Below, piece by piece: positions 5,206-6,035 of a DNA stretch of 6,035 nt. This DNA is from JALYIM01 sp040003205 (GTDB lineage: Bacteria; Acidobacteriota; Terriglobia; Terriglobales; Acidobacteriaceae): NCBI GenBank assembly GCA_040003205.1, contig JBDUDA010000194.1, forward strand, positions 1 to 6,035, in the 5' to 3' direction. Under the pieces are notes generated by a model. It worked only from the letters and a program-made list of their open reading frames with translations. It searched no databases and was not told where the DNA came from. Position 1 is the first letter of the stretch. Each line of letters starts with the position of its first letter. The translations under genes and the position numbers were made by a program.

Positions 5206-6035
5206 TTACTTCAGCTGCTCCATCGTGCATTGCTCCGGATTTTTCTCCGGCCTCCATCGCAGGAATTTCGAGCCATGGCGAAAGCGCCCTCCTGAGAAGT
5301 GGTCGTACTGTATTTCGCATACCAGCTTGGGCTTGAGCGGCTGCCATTCTGAAGAGCGCTCTGTGCTCCAGCGGCTGGGGCCGCCGGGGGCGCGTCCGGT
5401 AAATCCTGGACTGCCGATTAAAGGTTCGACGATGCTTTTCAACTCTTGCTTCTGATCTTTGTTGAAGCTGGAGGTGAAACCCACGTGATCCAGGATTCCA
5501 CGCTCATCGTAGAGCCCGAGAAGTAGCGATCCAATGCCCCCGCCCTTCTCAGAGTAGCGAAAGCCACCGACAACGCAATCCGCAGTCCGAATGCGCTTGA
5601 TCTTCACCATCGCTGTCCGTTCTCCAGAGGCATATTTCGCGTCCAGCCTTTTGGCAATGATGCCATCCAGTCCCATCGACGCGAGTTCCTCCATCCACTT
5701 GTCTGCGTCAGCGCGTTCCTCCGAAGCCGGAGAGAGCCGAAGCATTCCGTTTGACGGTATTCGCTCGAAGAATCTCTCCAAACGAGCTCGCCGCTCCGAT
5801 AGCGGGACGTCAATCAGCAATTTCCCTTGTGCGTCAACCAGGAGATCGAAACACATCAATGTTGCGGGCGTTTCCGCCGAGAGTTTTCGTATACGCGACG
5901 CTGCCGGATGAATCCGCATCAAGAGAGCGTCAAACGATAAGTGCGCGCCGGAATAGATGACGACGTCCCCATCCAGGACGAACTGGCTTTCGTCCATTTT
6001 TTTTATGGCTTCCACTAACTCGGGAAAGTACCGCC
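5206..6035 (-). CDS. ATP-dependent DNA ligase, LigC/LigD-ligase type, C-terminal part (runs off the right edge)
   Basis: The frame is open to the right edge, giving 275 visible residues; the edge residues RYFPELVEAIKKM continue the ligase pattern, so a GTG at 6015 is not the real start. Motif III is FVLDGDVVIY (DGD at about 5973-5965), IIIa is LMCFDLL, motif IV is GLDGIIAKR (about 5673-5647), motif V is AMVKIKR. A C-terminal OB-fold follows (GSLLLGLYDERG, HVGFTSSF) and ends with CEIQYDHFSGGRFRHG and LRWRPEKNPEQC, the signature of LigC and of the LigD ligase module. These enzymes seal nicks by adenylation of a Lys in motif I (KxDGxR), which lies off the window. They act in end joining and repair. 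Motif III has Asp where Glu is usual. Whether it is a single-domain ligase or the end of a LigD fusion cannot be told; here nothing follows the ligase domain at the C-terminus. It is convergent with the DUF481 gene across the repeat block. Confidence 0.9.
   Translation of the reverse strand, partial: RYFPELVEAIKKMDESQFVLDGDVVIYSGAHLSFDALLMRIHPAASRIRKLSAETPATLMCFDLLVDAQGKLLIDVPLSERRARLERFFERIPSNGMLRLSPASEERADADKWMEELASMGLDGIIAKRLDAKYASGERTAMVKIKRIRTADCVVGGFRYSEKGGGIGSLLLGLYDERGILDHVGFTSSFNKDQKQELKSIVEPLIGSPGFTGRAPGGPSRWSTERSSEWQPLKPKLVCEIQYDHFSGGRFRHGSKFLRWRPEKNPEQCTMEQLK

Noticed and set aside
5071..5347. Short open frames across the repeat block (HPERSRGT-type peptides)
   Set aside because: They arise from the repeat itself and run into the antisense of the ligase gene; no ribosome site or family resemblance.
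6013..6015. GTG as the start of the ligase gene
   Set aside because: The frame continues to the window edge with residues RYFPEL that fit the ligase family, and the catalytic Lys motif must lie further upstream.

Overview
The window looks like ordinary chromosomal DNA from a Gram-negative, soil-type bacterium, most likely an acidobacterium of the Koribacter/Terriglobia kind. This rests on the character of the proteins (secreted CBM9-like domain, DUF481 outer-membrane barrel, long periplasmic TPR protein, single TatA), on the mid-range GC content, and on an intergenic repeat with the core TGTCATCCCGAGCG, which I remember as common in acidobacterial genomes. The taxonomic call is inference; no rRNA or other marker gene is present.

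Layout from left to right. Positions 1-120 (minus) hold the N-terminus of a secreted gamma-glutamyltransferase that runs off the left edge. A divergent intergenic region of about 150 bp carries a plausible promoter on each strand. Next come a plus-strand secreted CBM9-like protein (272-979) and, convergent with it without a single base between the stop codons, a minus-strand protein with two cysteine clusters (980-1654). Upstream of the latter on the same strand is a periplasmic protein with ten exactly phased 34-residue TPR repeats (1836-3305), started by GTG behind a perfect Shine-Dalgarno. A 262-bp divergent region follows, with interleaved inverted repeats and a sigma-70-like promoter for tatA (3568-3777). 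The plus-strand DUF481 outer-membrane protein gene (3956-5017, also GTG) comes after tatA. It ends at a repeat-rich interval (5018-5205) containing two 35-bp inverted copies of a REP-like element around two 38-bp tandem units, laid out like a bidirectional terminator. On the far side, convergent, is the 3' part of an ATP-dependent DNA ligase gene (5206 to the right edge).

Functionally the window is mixed. Four products (GGT, CBM9-like, TPR and DUF481 proteins) have export signals, and TatA belongs to an export pathway; all four signals look Sec-type with no twin-arginine motif, so the tatA neighbourhood does not imply they are Tat substrates. The ligase is of the LigC/LigD-ligase type used in repair. 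I see no phage, transposase, CRISPR, tRNA, rRNA or defence system. The items most worth a second look are the 5020-5177 repeat structure, the unrecognised two-cluster cysteine protein and the interleaved inverted repeats upstream of tatA.
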